Source of the DNA: Acidobacteriota bacterium
Lineage (GTDB): Bacteria; Acidobacteriota; Terriglobia; Terriglobales; Acidobacteriaceae
Assembly (NCBI GenBank): GCA_019247235.1
Contig: JAFAPG010000471.1
Coordinates: 1 to 8,932 of the forward strand
Reading direction: 5' to 3'
Length of the DNA stretch: 8,932 nucleotides
The notes under the pieces were generated by a model. That model saw only the letters and a program-made list of their open reading frames with translations. It made no database searches and was not told where the DNA came from. The translations under genes and the position numbers were made by a program. Of this stretch, positions 1 to 6,992 are shown piece after piece; position 1 is the stretch's first letter, and every line of letters begins with the position of its first letter.

Positions 1-1008
1 GATGTGGACAAGGATGAGTTGGCCCTGCACTCCGGGAAGCTGATCGTCGATTTATTACGACGCGGGACCAAAACCAGAGATATTCTCAGCCGACCAGCAT
101 TTGAAAATGCCATCGCCGCGGTCGCGGCGACCGGCGGCTCAACCAACGCCGTGCTGCATCTACTGGCAATTGCCCGCGAGGCTGGGATCGACCTCCGCAT
201 GGAAGACTTTCAACGGGTTAGCGAACGCACACCTCTGCTTTGTGATTTGAAGCCCTCGGGGAGGTTCGTGGCTGTCGATATGCATCGCGCCGGCGGTATC
301 CGCTTGCTCGCCAAACGCCTATTGTCGGGACAAAATCTGCACGCGCAGGCCCCTACCGTAACGGGTAAGACGATTGGCGAAGAGGCCGCAGCGGCGGTTG
401 AGACTCCCGATCAGGAAGTCATCGCGCCGCTCGATAAGCCATTCAAACCAACCGGAGGCCTGGTGATTTTGCGCGGCAATCTGGCTCCCGAGGGATGTGT
501 GGCTAAGATCAGCGGCCATGAGCGCCAAAGTCATCACGGGCCGGCACGGGTGTTTGAATGTGAAGAGCACGCCATGGCGGCGGTAACCGGCAAATCCATA
601 CGTTCAGGCGACGTCCTCATCATTCGTAATGAAGGTCCACGCGGCGGGCCGGGAATGCGTGAGATGCTCAGCGTGACCGGGGCTATTGTTGGCGAAGGCT
701 TGGGCGGCTCGGTGGCGCTAGTGACCGATGGGCGTTTCAGCGGAGCCACCCATGGCCTGATGATTGGCCACGTCTCTCCCGAAGCCGCTCTGGGCGGCCC
801 CATCGCTGCCGTGCGGGAGGGAGACAGGATTCATATTGACGTAAACCAAGGTATCCTCGAAATCGAAGTGAGCGATGCCGAGATCAAACATCGCATGGCT
901 CATTGGAAAGCGCCCAAAGCACGCTATTCGACGGGGGTATTCGCGAAATACAGCGCTTTGGTAGCTTCGGCCTCGGAAGGCGCAATCACCCGGCCCAAAG
1001 TAAATTAA
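1..1008 (+). CDS. ilvD: Dihydroxy-acid dehydratase IlvD, C-terminal part (5' end outside window)
   Basis: This enzyme dehydrates 2,3-dihydroxy-3-methylbutanoate and its isoleucine-pathway homologue to the 2-oxo acids of branched-chain amino acid synthesis; it is cytoplasmic and uses an Fe-S cluster. The reading frame is already open at base 1, so the GTG at base 4 is an internal codon. 335 residues are visible out of the roughly 560 usual for the family. Family signatures seen in order: ATGGSTNAVLHLLAIA near residue 46, DLKPSGRF near 83, PTGGLVILRGNLAPEGC near 150 with the conserved cysteine codon at 496-498, then EGPRGGPGMREML and TDGRFSGATHG in the C-terminal swivel domain. The end is intact and no frameshift is visible. 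The related sugar-acid dehydratases (Edd and similar) are less likely given the closeness to IlvD motifs. I see no convincing terminator hairpin after the stop. Confidence 0.95.
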   Translation, partial: DVDKDELALHSGKLIVDLLRRGTKTRDILSRPAFENAIAAVAATGGSTNAVLHLLAIAREAGIDLRMEDFQRVSERTPLLCDLKPSGRFVAVDMHRAGGIRLLAKRLLSGQNLHAQAPTVTGKTIGEEAAAAVETPDQEVIAPLDKPFKPTGGLVILRGNLAPEGCVAKISGHERQSHHGPARVFECEEHAMAAVTGKSIRSGDVLIIRNEGPRGGPGMREMLSVTGAIVGEGLGGSVALVTDGRFSGATHGLMIGHVSPEAALGGPIAAVREGDRIHIDVNQGILEIEVSDAEIKHRMAHWKAPKARYSTGVFAKYSALVASASEGAITRPKVN

Positions 1009-1062
1009 CCAGGTTTTTACTGCCTCCAATTTGCAAGTCTCTCGCCATCGAAGTAACTTGAT

Positions 1063-1068
1063 GGGAGG
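1063..1068 (+). promoter_or_regulatory. Ribosome binding site choosing the GTG start at 1077
   Basis: GGGAGG lies 8 bases before GTG 1077 and only 2 bases before GTG 1071, and it overlaps GTG 1068. Spacing therefore favours 1077 among the three in-frame GTG codons. Confidence 0.55.
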
Positions 1069-1076
1069 TGGTGGCG

Positions 1077-2345
1077 GTGCGCCCTCTTCGACGCCGAGTT
1101 TTGCCGGTTTATTCGGTTCTGGCGGTTTCCCTGCTGAACGTTCCCAGCCTGGGACAATCCCGCGACCAGATCGCTCCATCGCTTGCGAATGCTCATCGCG
1201 AGTTCACCGTCTTAGTGCCTCGCCATCAGAAGAATTCGAAGTTGGCTGATGCCTACCCCGCCCCTGCTCTCGATACCATCCGCACCTTTAGCGGGGAGTA
1301 CCAGGCTCCTGGAGTCGATGGGGACGGGATTCGACGAAACAGTTGGTTTTACACCATGGCGGGTAGCGCACCGGAACAGGGAGGTACAACGGTGTTCGAT
1401 GCTCCCGTTGTCCCCGTCTCGCTCGATCTGCTGGATAGCGATGGTTCGTTGCGCCAGGTCAACGGCCAGCCTTTGCACTCGTCGGTGCGGCCCTTTGTCG
1501 ACGATGTCCTCAATTCGCCCATCTTCCAGAGCTCTGACTACACAAGCAGCGATATTCCCACCCAGTTCTCCGATGCCGTTCAGCGCGCGGAGTTTTATAG
1601 TCTCATGCTGCCTGATTGGCACACTCTGCTGCGGCCGCGCCTGCGCCAGGAACGGATCCTGCGGGTTCCTCGGGGAAAGTATTTCTTTGCTCTCAATGGC
1701 GATGGCTCCTGTTGCGCCTTTGTACTGGTCGATATCAAAACCTTTGCTGCCCTGCTATTTCCCGGGACTGCGGGCGATCCGAAAAGCCCCGTGGGTGCTG
1801 CCGAGAGCGCCGGTGACATCACCAGCGCGGACATCTCAACCTTCTTATTTCCTAACACTTATCTTTACCTTCACGGAGATCCGAATCAATGCTGCGTAGT
1901 CGGCTTTCATACCTATGATTCCTTCCCGGGCACGGCAGCCAACGACTTCCGGGAGAAACGCTATGTGCTGAATTATTCCAGTTGGATCAGTTCGGGCGTT
2001 TTCGCCCCTGGCTTTGAAGATGTCACCGCGCTCAGTCATGAAATTAGCGAAAGCTTGAACGATCCTTTCGTAGGAAGCGACGGCTTGCACGGCATCACGC
2101 CCTGGTGGCGGTCACCTAACGGCAATTGTCAGGACGATTTGGAAGTGGGCGACGTCATCGAAGGCCTCCCCAACGCTACCGTCGCCATTCGTAGCCATGG
2201 GCACACCTACCACCCGCAAAATGAGGCTCTGCTTGAATGGTTCGAGTTCCAATCACCCTCCTTCGCCTTAGCTGGAGCCTACAGCTTTCCCGATGAAAAT
2301 GTGCTCACCGAGCTTTCATCGAGCCAAGGCGTGAATTGCCGCTGA
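1077..2345 (+). CDS. Secreted protein of unknown function with HExxE motif (possible metal-dependent hydrolase)
   Basis: 422 residues from GTG 1077. The N-terminus shows a basic stretch (RPLRRR), a hydrophobic segment (VYSVLAVSLLNV) and a likely signal peptidase I region around SLGQS, so export is expected. The rest is soluble-looking, with no further membrane segment. Near residue 321 is HEISESLNDP; H-E-x-x-E is a zincin-like metal-binding pattern, and a conserved-looking GNCQDDLEVGD stretch follows about 35 residues later. Cysteines come as two CC pairs plus two late single residues (one the penultimate residue), consistent with disulfides in an exported protein. Similar HExxE-plus-LEVGD secreted proteins are, from memory, frequent in Acidobacteria; the plant EXORDIUM/PHI-1 family has a comparable HELAE motif. 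No catalytic activity can be asserted. Alternative starts are GTG 1068 and 1071. The 68-base gap to ilvD leaves it open whether the two are co-transcribed. Confidence 0.75.
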   Translation: MRPLRRRVLPVYSVLAVSLLNVPSLGQSRDQIAPSLANAHREFTVLVPRHQKNSKLADAYPAPALDTIRTFSGEYQAPGVDGDGIRRNSWFYTMAGSAPEQGGTTVFDAPVVPVSLDLLDSDGSLRQVNGQPLHSSVRPFVDDVLNSPIFQSSDYTSSDIPTQFSDAVQRAEFYSLMLPDWHTLLRPRLRQERILRVPRGKYFFALNGDGSCCAFVLVDIKTFAALLFPGTAGDPKSPVGAAESAGDITSADISTFLFPNTYLYLHGDPNQCCVVGFHTYDSFPGTAANDFREKRYVLNYSSWISSGVFAPGFEDVTALSHEISESLNDPFVGSDGLHGITPWWRSPNGNCQDDLEVGDVIEGLPNATVAIRSHGHTYHPQNEALLEWFEFQSPSFALAGAYSFPDENVLTELSSSQGVNCR

Positions 2346-2520
2346 AGACTTGAATTCTTGCCGCAGTGACTGGCAGACCAAATTGGCTGATACCGCGATA
2401 ACAAGGTTGGCTGCGTTTAGGCCCACGAATGAGGCTTATAAATTGAGAGCTGCTTCCGGCTTTGGCGCTTACCCGGCCAGCAAGCGACGGCTACCCTGCA
2501 TCTAAACGCTCCAGGCAAAG
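2346..2520. other. Intergenic stretch, no gene recognised
   Basis: Together with the weak ORF that follows, this makes a gap of about 375 bases before the kinase. It has no convincing long ORF, tRNA or terminator hairpin. An AT-rich TTATAAAT at 2436-2443 resembles a -10 element, but no well-spaced -35 hexamer is visible. A promoter for the kinase unit is expected somewhere here. Confidence 0.4.
2437..2442 (+). promoter_or_regulatory. Possible -10 element upstream of the kinase unit
   Basis: TATAAA sits in an otherwise GC-rich intergenic stretch. The nearest -35-like sequence (TTGGCT at 2407-2412) is 24 bases away, too far for a standard sigma-70 promoter, so this is only a candidate. Confidence 0.15.
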
Positions 2521-2724
2521 ATGCCAGTTCGCGATCTCTTTAGTCGGTCCAACGCTTCTCCGCTTGGTGCCTGGATTTACGCCCGTCACTCGGATGGGCA
2601 CCAGGAACTCATCTATGGCAGAATGAACCAAGAACCGCGGGGCGCTGCCTCCAGTTCTGACGTCGACAGCCAAGCGTCGTGGCCAGCCGTGGCGGCCCCT
2701 CCACGGCGCTCGCAACCAACATGA
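2521..2724 (+). CDS. Possible small protein upstream of and overlapping the kinase (67 aa)
   Basis: An ATG-initiated frame of 67 codons begins MPVRDLFSRSNASPLGAW and ends in a low-complexity Ser/Ala/Pro-rich tail. I recognise no domain. The main argument that it is translated is its stop: TGA at 2722-2724 overlaps the ATG of the kinase at 2721 as ATGA, the same coupling junction seen between the minus-strand kinase and its receiver. The kinase ATG has no Shine-Dalgarno sequence of its own (the preceding bases are C-rich), which coupling would explain. Against it: the ORF is short, its own ribosome binding site is poor (CCAGGCAAAG directly before the ATG), and such a frame could be open by chance. 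It could also be a translated leader with no function as a protein. Confidence 0.3.
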   Translation: MPVRDLFSRSNASPLGAWIYARHSDGHQELIYGRMNQEPRGAASSSDVDSQASWPAVAAPPRRSQPT

Positions 2725-4853
2725 GTGTCTCTGGCGATACATCCCGTGTTAGTCAGCCGGTGTCGTCTCCTCCCGACACGTCGGGAGCACCGAATGGCTT
2801 TGCAACTCTCATTCAAGAGCTCGCCAAATTGGTTAACGGGCGCCGGGAACAAACCCCGAGTCCGCTCTCGTCTGAACAGGTAAACACCTCCTTTTCCGGT
2901 CCCGAAACTCTCCCCAGCATGGAAGCCCGGCATCGGGTCTTGGTGGAGCAGATTCCCGCGGTGGTGTTTATGGCGGTAGTGGATGGCACGATCAGTGAGG
3001 TCTATGTCAGCCCCCATATCGAGCAAATGCTCGGATTCTCCCGCGAGGAATGGCTAGATAATCCCATTCAGTGGTATCGGCAGATTCATCCCGATGATAG
3101 GAATCGTTGGAGTCTCGAGGCCGCTCAGCTGTTTTTGACGGGTGAGCCGTTGAAATCTGTCTATCGAGTGATCGCGCGAGATGGGCGAGTGGTTTGGTTT
3201 CACTGTGAAGCCAAACTGGTGCGGCGAGCCGACGGCCGCCCGTGGTTCATCCACGGAGTAGGCTTTGATGTAACCGAGTTGAAGGAGACGGAACGGGCAT
3301 TGCAGGAAAATTTGGCGGAGGTAGAGCGCCTGCAGCAGCTCGAGCTTGAACACCAGATCGCAAAAACTGAGCAGAGCGAATCGAGATTGGCGGCTATTGT
3401 CGAGTCGTCTGAAGATCCCATCATCGGCAAGACCCTGGACGGGACCATTACCAGCTGGAATGCTGCCGCGACCCGATTGTTTGAATATCAACCCGAGGAG
3501 ATTGTGGGGCGATCGGTGCTGCTCCTGGTTCCCCCGGACCTGCACAATGAAGAAACGCGGATTCTGGAAGAGCTCAGGGCGGGCAAGCGTATTGCGCAGC
3601 AGGAGTCGCAGCGATTGACTAAAGGCGGTCGACGTGTGGATGTATCGCTCACTATTTCGCCCATTAAAAACGCCGCCGGGCAGGTCATCGGTGGCTCGAC
3701 CATCGCCCGTGACATCACCGAACGAAAGCGTTCTGAAGAAGCATTACGCGAGAGCGAAGAACGCTTTCGTACAATGGCAGAGACCGCCGCGGATGGTATC
3801 TTTCGCATCGACGAGCAGAGCACAATTTTATTTGCCAATCGTGCCGCGGAAAAAATTTTTGGCTTTAGCGTCGAAGAGATGGTCGGCTCCCCCATCACCG
3901 TGCTTATACCTGACTATCTTCCTCGGCCACAGACTCCAGGCATCCATCGCCACCTGCCGACCGGATCGCGCCCTCTCGATTGGGAGCGTGCCGAAATGAG
4001 AGGCCGACGCAAAGACGGAAGCGAAGTCGCGCTCGAGCTGTCTTTGGGCGAATCGAGCAAGGACAATAAACGCCTGTTCACCGGTTTCGTTCGCGATGTC
4101 ACCGAGAGAAAGCAAATGGAGGCAAAGTTGCGGCTGACTGAGAAATTAGCCGCCACTGGCCGACTCGCGGCAACCATCTCGCATGAAATCAATAATCCTT
4201 TGGCGGCTATCACCAATTTTATTTACTTGGCGAGACAGGATCGCTCGCTTTCCCAGCAAGCACGCCAACACTTAGAAGGTGCCGCCCGCGAGCTGAAACG
4301 AGTCGTGCACATTGCGCGCCATACTCTTGGTTTCTATCGTGACACTACCTCTCCGGTCAAAGTAAATGTCGCACAGCTGCTCGCCGACATCGTGGAATTG
4401 TACCGCAGCAAAATCGCCTACAAGAATCTGCGCGTGGCCATGCGGGCCCAAGAAGGCTGTGAGGTTCTCGGACTAGAAGGTGAAATTCGCCAAGTCTTCT
4501 CGAATATTTTGGCCAATGCCATTGAAGCGTCCCCTGACGAAGGTACTCTCGTTTTGCACGTTTGCCCGGCGCGGCAGTGGAACAGGCAAGGGCGATTGGG
4601 TGTTCGCGTCAGCATCGCGGACAGGGGCGTAGGCATTTCCCTGCCATCGCGCAGCAAAATTTTTGAGCCATTTTATTCCACCAAGCAGAACGTCGGAACC
4701 GGCCTAGGGTTATGGATATCGAAGTCGCTGGTCGAAAAACATCGAGGGTCAATACGTTTTCGTAGCAGTGTGGCGCCAGGCCGTAGTGGGACGGTGTTCT
4801 CTGTCTTCCTGCCCTGCGACCTCGAGTCTTCCTCGCTCTCAACCGCGGCCTAA
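2721..4853 (+). CDS. Three-PAS sensor histidine kinase (HisKA/HATPase_c), soluble
   Basis: 710 residues from ATG 2721. Order: a Ser/Pro-rich N-terminus of about 65 residues; PAS1 about 70-190 (WYRQIHPDD, VVWFHCEAK, GVGFDVTELK); a coiled-coil linker about 186-220; PAS2 about 222-338, ending STIARDITERKR; PAS3 about 346-464, ending FVRDVTERKQ; the HisKA dimerisation helix with ISHEINNPLAAI, phosphoacceptor His488; then HATPase_c with N box NILANAIEAS (near 595), G1 ADRGVGIS (633), F box FEPFYSTK (648) and G2 GTGLGLWIS (659). All catalytic boxes look intact. There is no membrane segment, so the sensed signal should be cytoplasmic. Its receiver gene follows 18 bases downstream and is the probable phosphotransfer partner. 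PAS1 is a close paralogue of the PAS domain in the convergent minus-strand kinase. GTG 2679 would add 14 residues in frame; neither start has a good ribosome binding site. Confidence 0.92.
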   Translation: MSVSGDTSRVSQPVSSPPDTSGAPNGFATLIQELAKLVNGRREQTPSPLSSEQVNTSFSGPETLPSMEARHRVLVEQIPAVVFMAVVDGTISEVYVSPHIEQMLGFSREEWLDNPIQWYRQIHPDDRNRWSLEAAQLFLTGEPLKSVYRVIARDGRVVWFHCEAKLVRRADGRPWFIHGVGFDVTELKETERALQENLAEVERLQQLELEHQIAKTEQSESRLAAIVESSEDPIIGKTLDGTITSWNAAATRLFEYQPEEIVGRSVLLLVPPDLHNEETRILEELRAGKRIAQQESQRLTKGGRRVDVSLTISPIKNAAGQVIGGSTIARDITERKRSEEALRESEERFRTMAETAADGIFRIDEQSTILFANRAAEKIFGFSVEEMVGSPITVLIPDYLPRPQTPGIHRHLPTGSRPLDWERAEMRGRRKDGSEVALELSLGESSKDNKRLFTGFVRDVTERKQMEAKLRLTEKLAATGRLAATISHEINNPLAAITNFIYLARQDRSLSQQARQHLEGAARELKRVVHIARHTLGFYRDTTSPVKVNVAQLLADIVELYRSKIAYKNLRVAMRAQEGCEVLGLEGEIRQVFSNILANAIEASPDEGTLVLHVCPARQWNRQGRLGVRVSIADRGVGISLPSRSKIFEPFYSTKQNVGTGLGLWISKSLVEKHRGSIRFRSSVAPGRSGTVFSVFLPCDLESSSLSTAA

Positions 4854-4858
4854 AGGAG
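4853..4858 (+). promoter_or_regulatory. Ribosome binding site of the plus-strand receiver
   Basis: AAGGAG overlaps the kinase stop codon (TAA 4851-4853) and lies 13 bases before ATG 4872. That is a rather long spacing, but no other in-frame start is available in the gap. Confidence 0.5.
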
Positions 4859-4871
4859 TGCTGACCATCGT

Positions 4872-5264
4872 ATGAAGCCTAGTATTCTGGTTGTCGATGA
4901 CGAACGCAGCATCACCGATACCTTGGTGGCCATTCTCAATCAAAATGGTTTCACCGCCTCGGGCGCGTATAACGGTCTCGATGCTGCCAATCAGGTGCGC
5001 GAGAGCTGCCCGGATATTTTGCTGACCGACGTGGTCATGCCCAAAATGGACGGCATTCAGCTGGCGATCGGTGTGCGGAGTGCCTGTCCAGCAACTCGAA
5101 TCGTACTCATCTCAGGGCAGGCGGCCACGGCAGATTACTTGGAGAGGGCGCGAACGCAAGGCTACGAATTTGAGTTCCTTCCGAAACCGATTGAGCCCGA
5201 AGAGCTGCTCGAGCGGCTGGCCCAGGGCGAGCGGCACAACTACGGGCAGACCCGACCTTCGTGA
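4872..5264 (+). CDS. Stand-alone response regulator receiver protein
   Basis: 130 residues, a single CheY-like REC domain. The acidic pair Asp9/Asp10 (VVDDE), phosphoacceptor Asp53 (LLTDVVMPKMDG), Ser81 in the Thr/Ser switch position (LISGQ) and Lys105 (FLPKPIEP) are all present, so phosphorylation should work. There is no output domain: after the alpha-5 helix only about 15 residues remain. It follows the three-PAS kinase by 18 bases on the same strand and is likely co-transcribed and phosphorylated by it. Single-domain receivers act by protein-protein contact or as phosphorelay intermediates; the target is not in this window. Its last 25 bases overlap, tail to tail, the receiver gene on the other strand. 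Confidence 0.92.
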   Translation: MKPSILVVDDERSITDTLVAILNQNGFTASGAYNGLDAANQVRESCPDILLTDVVMPKMDGIQLAIGVRSACPATRIVLISGQAATADYLERARTQGYEFEFLPKPIEPEELLERLAQGERHNYGQTRPS

Positions 5265-5662
5265 CGTTCATCGCGGCCTGGTTTTTCGCCCGACTCAGAA
5301 ACAGCTGACTGAATCGCCGGCAGCAGATCGCTGCCCAGAGAGGCTTTGCTGACAAACTCTTCTGCACCGCGCGCCCGCGCCTCTGCTCGAACGTGCAAAG
5401 CATCATGTTGGCTGACGATCAAGATCCGGCAGCTTGGCGCATGGGCTCGGAGCTGAGGAAGAACTTCGAGCCCGCTCATATCGGGCAAGCTGATGTCGAG
5501 CAGCACGACATGAGGCAACAGCCGTTTCGCCTTCTCGATCGCTTCCCGAGCATCGCAGGCTTCGCCGCAAATCTGGTAGTCGGGGTGAATGCGCAGGAGC
5601 GCGGCGATCGAACGTCGAACCGCCTCATGATCATCCACCAGCAAGATCCTTACCGGTCTCAT
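5240..5662 (-). CDS. NarL-type receiver-only response regulator (no HTH domain)
   Basis: 140 residues from ATG 5662. The REC domain resembles the NarL/FixJ group: LLVDDHEAVR with Asp10/Asp11, phosphoacceptor Asp56 in VVLLDISLPDMSGLEVL, Ser84 (IVSQHD) and Lys106 (FVSKASLGSDLLPAI). NarL-family regulators are usually about 210-220 residues with a C-terminal LuxR-type helix-turn-helix; here the protein stops about 20 residues after the receiver with a charged tail, and no HTH is encoded. The start overlaps the stop of the upstream kinase by ATGA, a classic coupling junction, so the two are almost certainly an operon pair. The 3' end overlaps the opposing receiver gene by 25 bases. It may act as a phosphate sink, a competitor for another NarL regulator or a protein-binding switch; these are inferences. 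Confidence 0.9.
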   Translation of the reverse strand: MRPVRILLVDDHEAVRRSIAALLRIHPDYQICGEACDAREAIEKAKRLLPHVVLLDISLPDMSGLEVLPQLRAHAPSCRILIVSQHDALHVRAEARARGAEEFVSKASLGSDLLPAIQSAVSESGEKPGRDERHEGRVCP

Positions 5663-6951
5663 CGGCGCTTCTGCCGTCCCGCATCGATGGCAATGAGATT
5701 ACTTCCCAATGGGGAGGCTGTGGGTAAAGGAAGAGTCACCGCGACCTCAGTTCCGTCTACGCCGGAGGTGATCGAAAAGGATCCGCCTAGCTCGGAAACT
5801 CGCTCCTGCATCCCGGTTAGACCAATTCCAGGGCGCGCGCCGCTAGTCCGCAAGGTTTGTAGAACCTCGGGCTGAATCCCTCGTCCAAAATCTTCGACCG
5901 TGAGCCCGATGGTGGTTGGGTGGCAATCGAGCACGATTCGAACTCGTTTAGAGTGGGCATGACGAATAACATTCGTCAGACTCTCCTGCAGTACGCGAAA
6001 GATCGCTATCTCCACCCCTTTTGGCAGCTCAGGCAAGACTTCAGGCAGGCTCAGCTCGGCTTCGATGGCGCTGCGCTTGGAAAAACCGTCTACATAGGCC
6101 TTAAGAGCCAGCAGAAGGCCAGCTTCATCGAGCAGCGGAGGATGAAGTAGATATGACAAGTTGCGAATATCGGTCAAACATTGCTCGAGCAAACCTTTGG
6201 ACTCGGCCCAGAGTTCCTCGCGCGGTTGCTGCTCATACATTTCAAAATTTAGCTTGAGCGCGACCAAGCATTGGCCCACACCGTCGTGCAGTTCACGCGC
6301 GATTCGTCGACGCTCTTGGTCCTGCAATTCGAGAAGTCGGGTGGAGAGGCTGCGCAGAGTTTCGGTACGCTCATGGAGCGCTTGTTCGGTTTGCTTCAGC
6401 TCCGTAATATCGAAGCCGACGCCAAGAATGAACCACGGACTCCCGTCGGAATGACGGATCATTTTAGCGTCGCATTGAAACCACACCACTCTGCCCTGGC
6501 GGGAAAGAACACGGTAGGCTGATGTGAGCGGTTTTCCGGTCAAAAACATCTGGGCGGCCTCAACACTCCAGCGCCCTTTGTCCTCAGGATGCAGTTGTTG
6601 ATACCAGAGGATAGGATCTTTTAGCCATTCCCCGGGGGAGAAACCAAGCGCGGCCTCAATCTGCGGGCTGACATAGGCCTGACTCATGCCCTCATCCAAA
6701 TAGGCGACAAAGACCACCGCCGGAATCTGTTCGACCAGGGCACGGTACATCAGCTCAGGTTCGGGTTGGCGAGCATGAACCCAATTGGCCAGATTCGTGG
6801 CCCATCGCGCATTCTCGATCCTTTCGAGCGGCTGACTCGAAAAAAATCGCGACGCCAGCTCACCCAGGAGATCTTGTACCTTTGCTGGGCTTTCCTTGGT
6901 GCGTTTATCTGCACCGGGTGGATCGAGTTGGCGGTGAACCAGAGTGGCCAT
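5659..6951 (-). CDS. One-PAS sensor histidine kinase, HisKA_3 (NarX/DegS type)
   Basis: 430 residues from ATG 6951. A region of about 65 residues is followed by one PAS domain at about 69-190 (WYQQLHPED, VVWFQCDAK, GVGFDITELK), a helical linker, the HisKA_3 box RRRIARELHDGVGQ with phosphoacceptor His222, and a HATPase_c domain with N-box ESLTNVIRHA (about 323-332), DFGRGI (354-359) and GIGLTGM (375-381). Transmitters of this type normally pair with NarL-family regulators, matching the receiver overlapped at its 3' end (ATGA). No membrane segment is seen, so it should sense a cytoplasmic cue. It starts 41 bases after the stop of the hydrogenase small subunit on the same strand, which suggests a shared transcript. 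A TTG at 7017 would add 22 residues and overlap the small subunit by 25 bases; neither start has a clear ribosome binding site, and I prefer the ATG. Confidence 0.9.
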   Translation of the reverse strand: MATLVHRQLDPPGADKRTKESPAKVQDLLGELASRFFSSQPLERIENARWATNLANWVHARQPEPELMYRALVEQIPAVVFVAYLDEGMSQAYVSPQIEAALGFSPGEWLKDPILWYQQLHPEDKGRWSVEAAQMFLTGKPLTSAYRVLSRQGRVVWFQCDAKMIRHSDGSPWFILGVGFDITELKQTEQALHERTETLRSLSTRLLELQDQERRRIARELHDGVGQCLVALKLNFEMYEQQPREELWAESKGLLEQCLTDIRNLSYLLHPPLLDEAGLLLALKAYVDGFSKRSAIEAELSLPEVLPELPKGVEIAIFRVLQESLTNVIRHAHSKRVRIVLDCHPTTIGLTVEDFGRGIQPEVLQTLRTSGARPGIGLTGMQERVSELGGSFSITSGVDGTEVAVTLPLPTASPLGSNLIAIDAGRQKRR

Positions 6952-6992
6952 AGCTTGACCGTGGCACAACCAAAGTGAACTTTGATGGTGGA

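Noticed and set aside
1009..1067. Terminator after ilvD (GGTTTTTAC run)
   Set aside because: The T run is not preceded by a GC-rich stem-loop.
718..1179. A long minus-strand frame opposite ilvD and the start of the secreted protein
   Set aside because: Composition is that of an antisense shadow, it crosses the end of a well supported gene, and it shows no motif.
3321..4107. A FixL-like heme PAS domain in the three-PAS kinase (oxygen sensor)
   Set aside because: PAS3 has a FixL-like layout (RKDGSEVALELSLGE), but aligned back from the conserved TG the heme-ligand His position is Gln; PAS2 has Glu there. Nearby histidines do not align, so I do not claim heme.
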